NCBI GenBank assembly: GCA_045591485.1
Contig: JAZNSV010000155.1
Location: 1-12,146, forward strand
Length of the DNA: 12,146 bases
From: Colimorpha sp045591485
GTDB lineage: Bacteria; Bacteroidota; Bacteroidia; Bacteroidales; P3
Reading direction: 5' to 3'
Of the stretch, positions 12,139 through 12,146 are shown piece after piece. Position 1 is the first letter of the stretch, and each line of letters starts with the position of its first letter. Under the pieces are notes generated by a model. That model saw only the letters and a program-made list of their open reading frames with translations, had not been told where the DNA came from and made no database searches. Position numbers and translations under genes: made by a program.

Positions 12139-12146
12139 TATCTTTG
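12139..12146 (+). promoter_or_regulatory. Possible -7 box of a promoter for a gene beyond the right edge
   Basis: TATCTTTG at the last eight bases fits the TAnnTTTG -7 element of Bacteroidota and is oriented rightwards, away from the TPR gene. The -33 element is poor: TTG at 12120-12122 lies 16 nt upstream rather than about 19. The downstream gene is not in the window. Confidence 0.4.

Overview
The window looks like a chromosomal segment of a GC-rich member of the Bacteroidota, most likely order Bacteroidales. The reasons are the gene order rplM-rpsI-rpsB-tsf, a TAnnTTTG-type promoter in front of rplM, a DUF4292 lipoprotein next to a TPR lipoprotein, a THUMP-like-domain methyltransferase, a GxxExxY relic and stand-alone CarboxypepD_reg-like proteins. 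No genus is assigned.

Left part (1-1872, plus strand): an accessory cassette. A 5'-truncated gene (A), an MNT-type minimal nucleotidyltransferase, a HepT/HEPN-type toxin and a second gene of the A type (B) run head to tail. The MNT and HepT frames overlap by 17 nt, and the hepT stop overlaps the gene B start (ATGA). Genes A and B encode a hydrophobic segment followed by a CarboxypepD_reg-like beta domain and a conserved C-terminal IVR tail. B also shows a four-cysteine N-terminal module. A and B share a nearly identical 73-nt stretch. This arrangement is the best candidate here for an undescribed system.

1873-2291: a convergent junction with a roughly 225-bp mirror-symmetric cluster of six hairpins, resembling a REP/BIME or MITE.

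2292-5470 (minus strand): the rplM-rpsI-rpsB-tsf translation operon, with a good promoter and a leader of about 160 nt. A helically phased four-copy CCTAG element lies between rpsB and tsf, and twin palindromes lie between rpsI and rpsB.

5471-7949 (minus strand): a THUMP-like methyltransferase, a decayed GxxExxY gene flanked by inverted blocks of a 9-nt tandem repeat, and a sugar-phosphate-type nucleotidyltransferase. One of the 9-nt repeat blocks codes for part of the methyltransferase N-terminus.

7950-8207: three tandem copies of a 36-nt hairpin repeat.

8208-11809 (minus strand): a probable operon of a TPR lipoprotein, a DUF4292 lipoprotein, a secreted LolA-like protein and tadA. An octamer minisatellite overlaps the stop codon of the TPR gene. 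The last 337 nt hold no gene, but a TAnnTTTG box at the right edge suggests a plus-strand gene just outside. No rRNA, tRNA, CRISPR array or transposase gene is visible.
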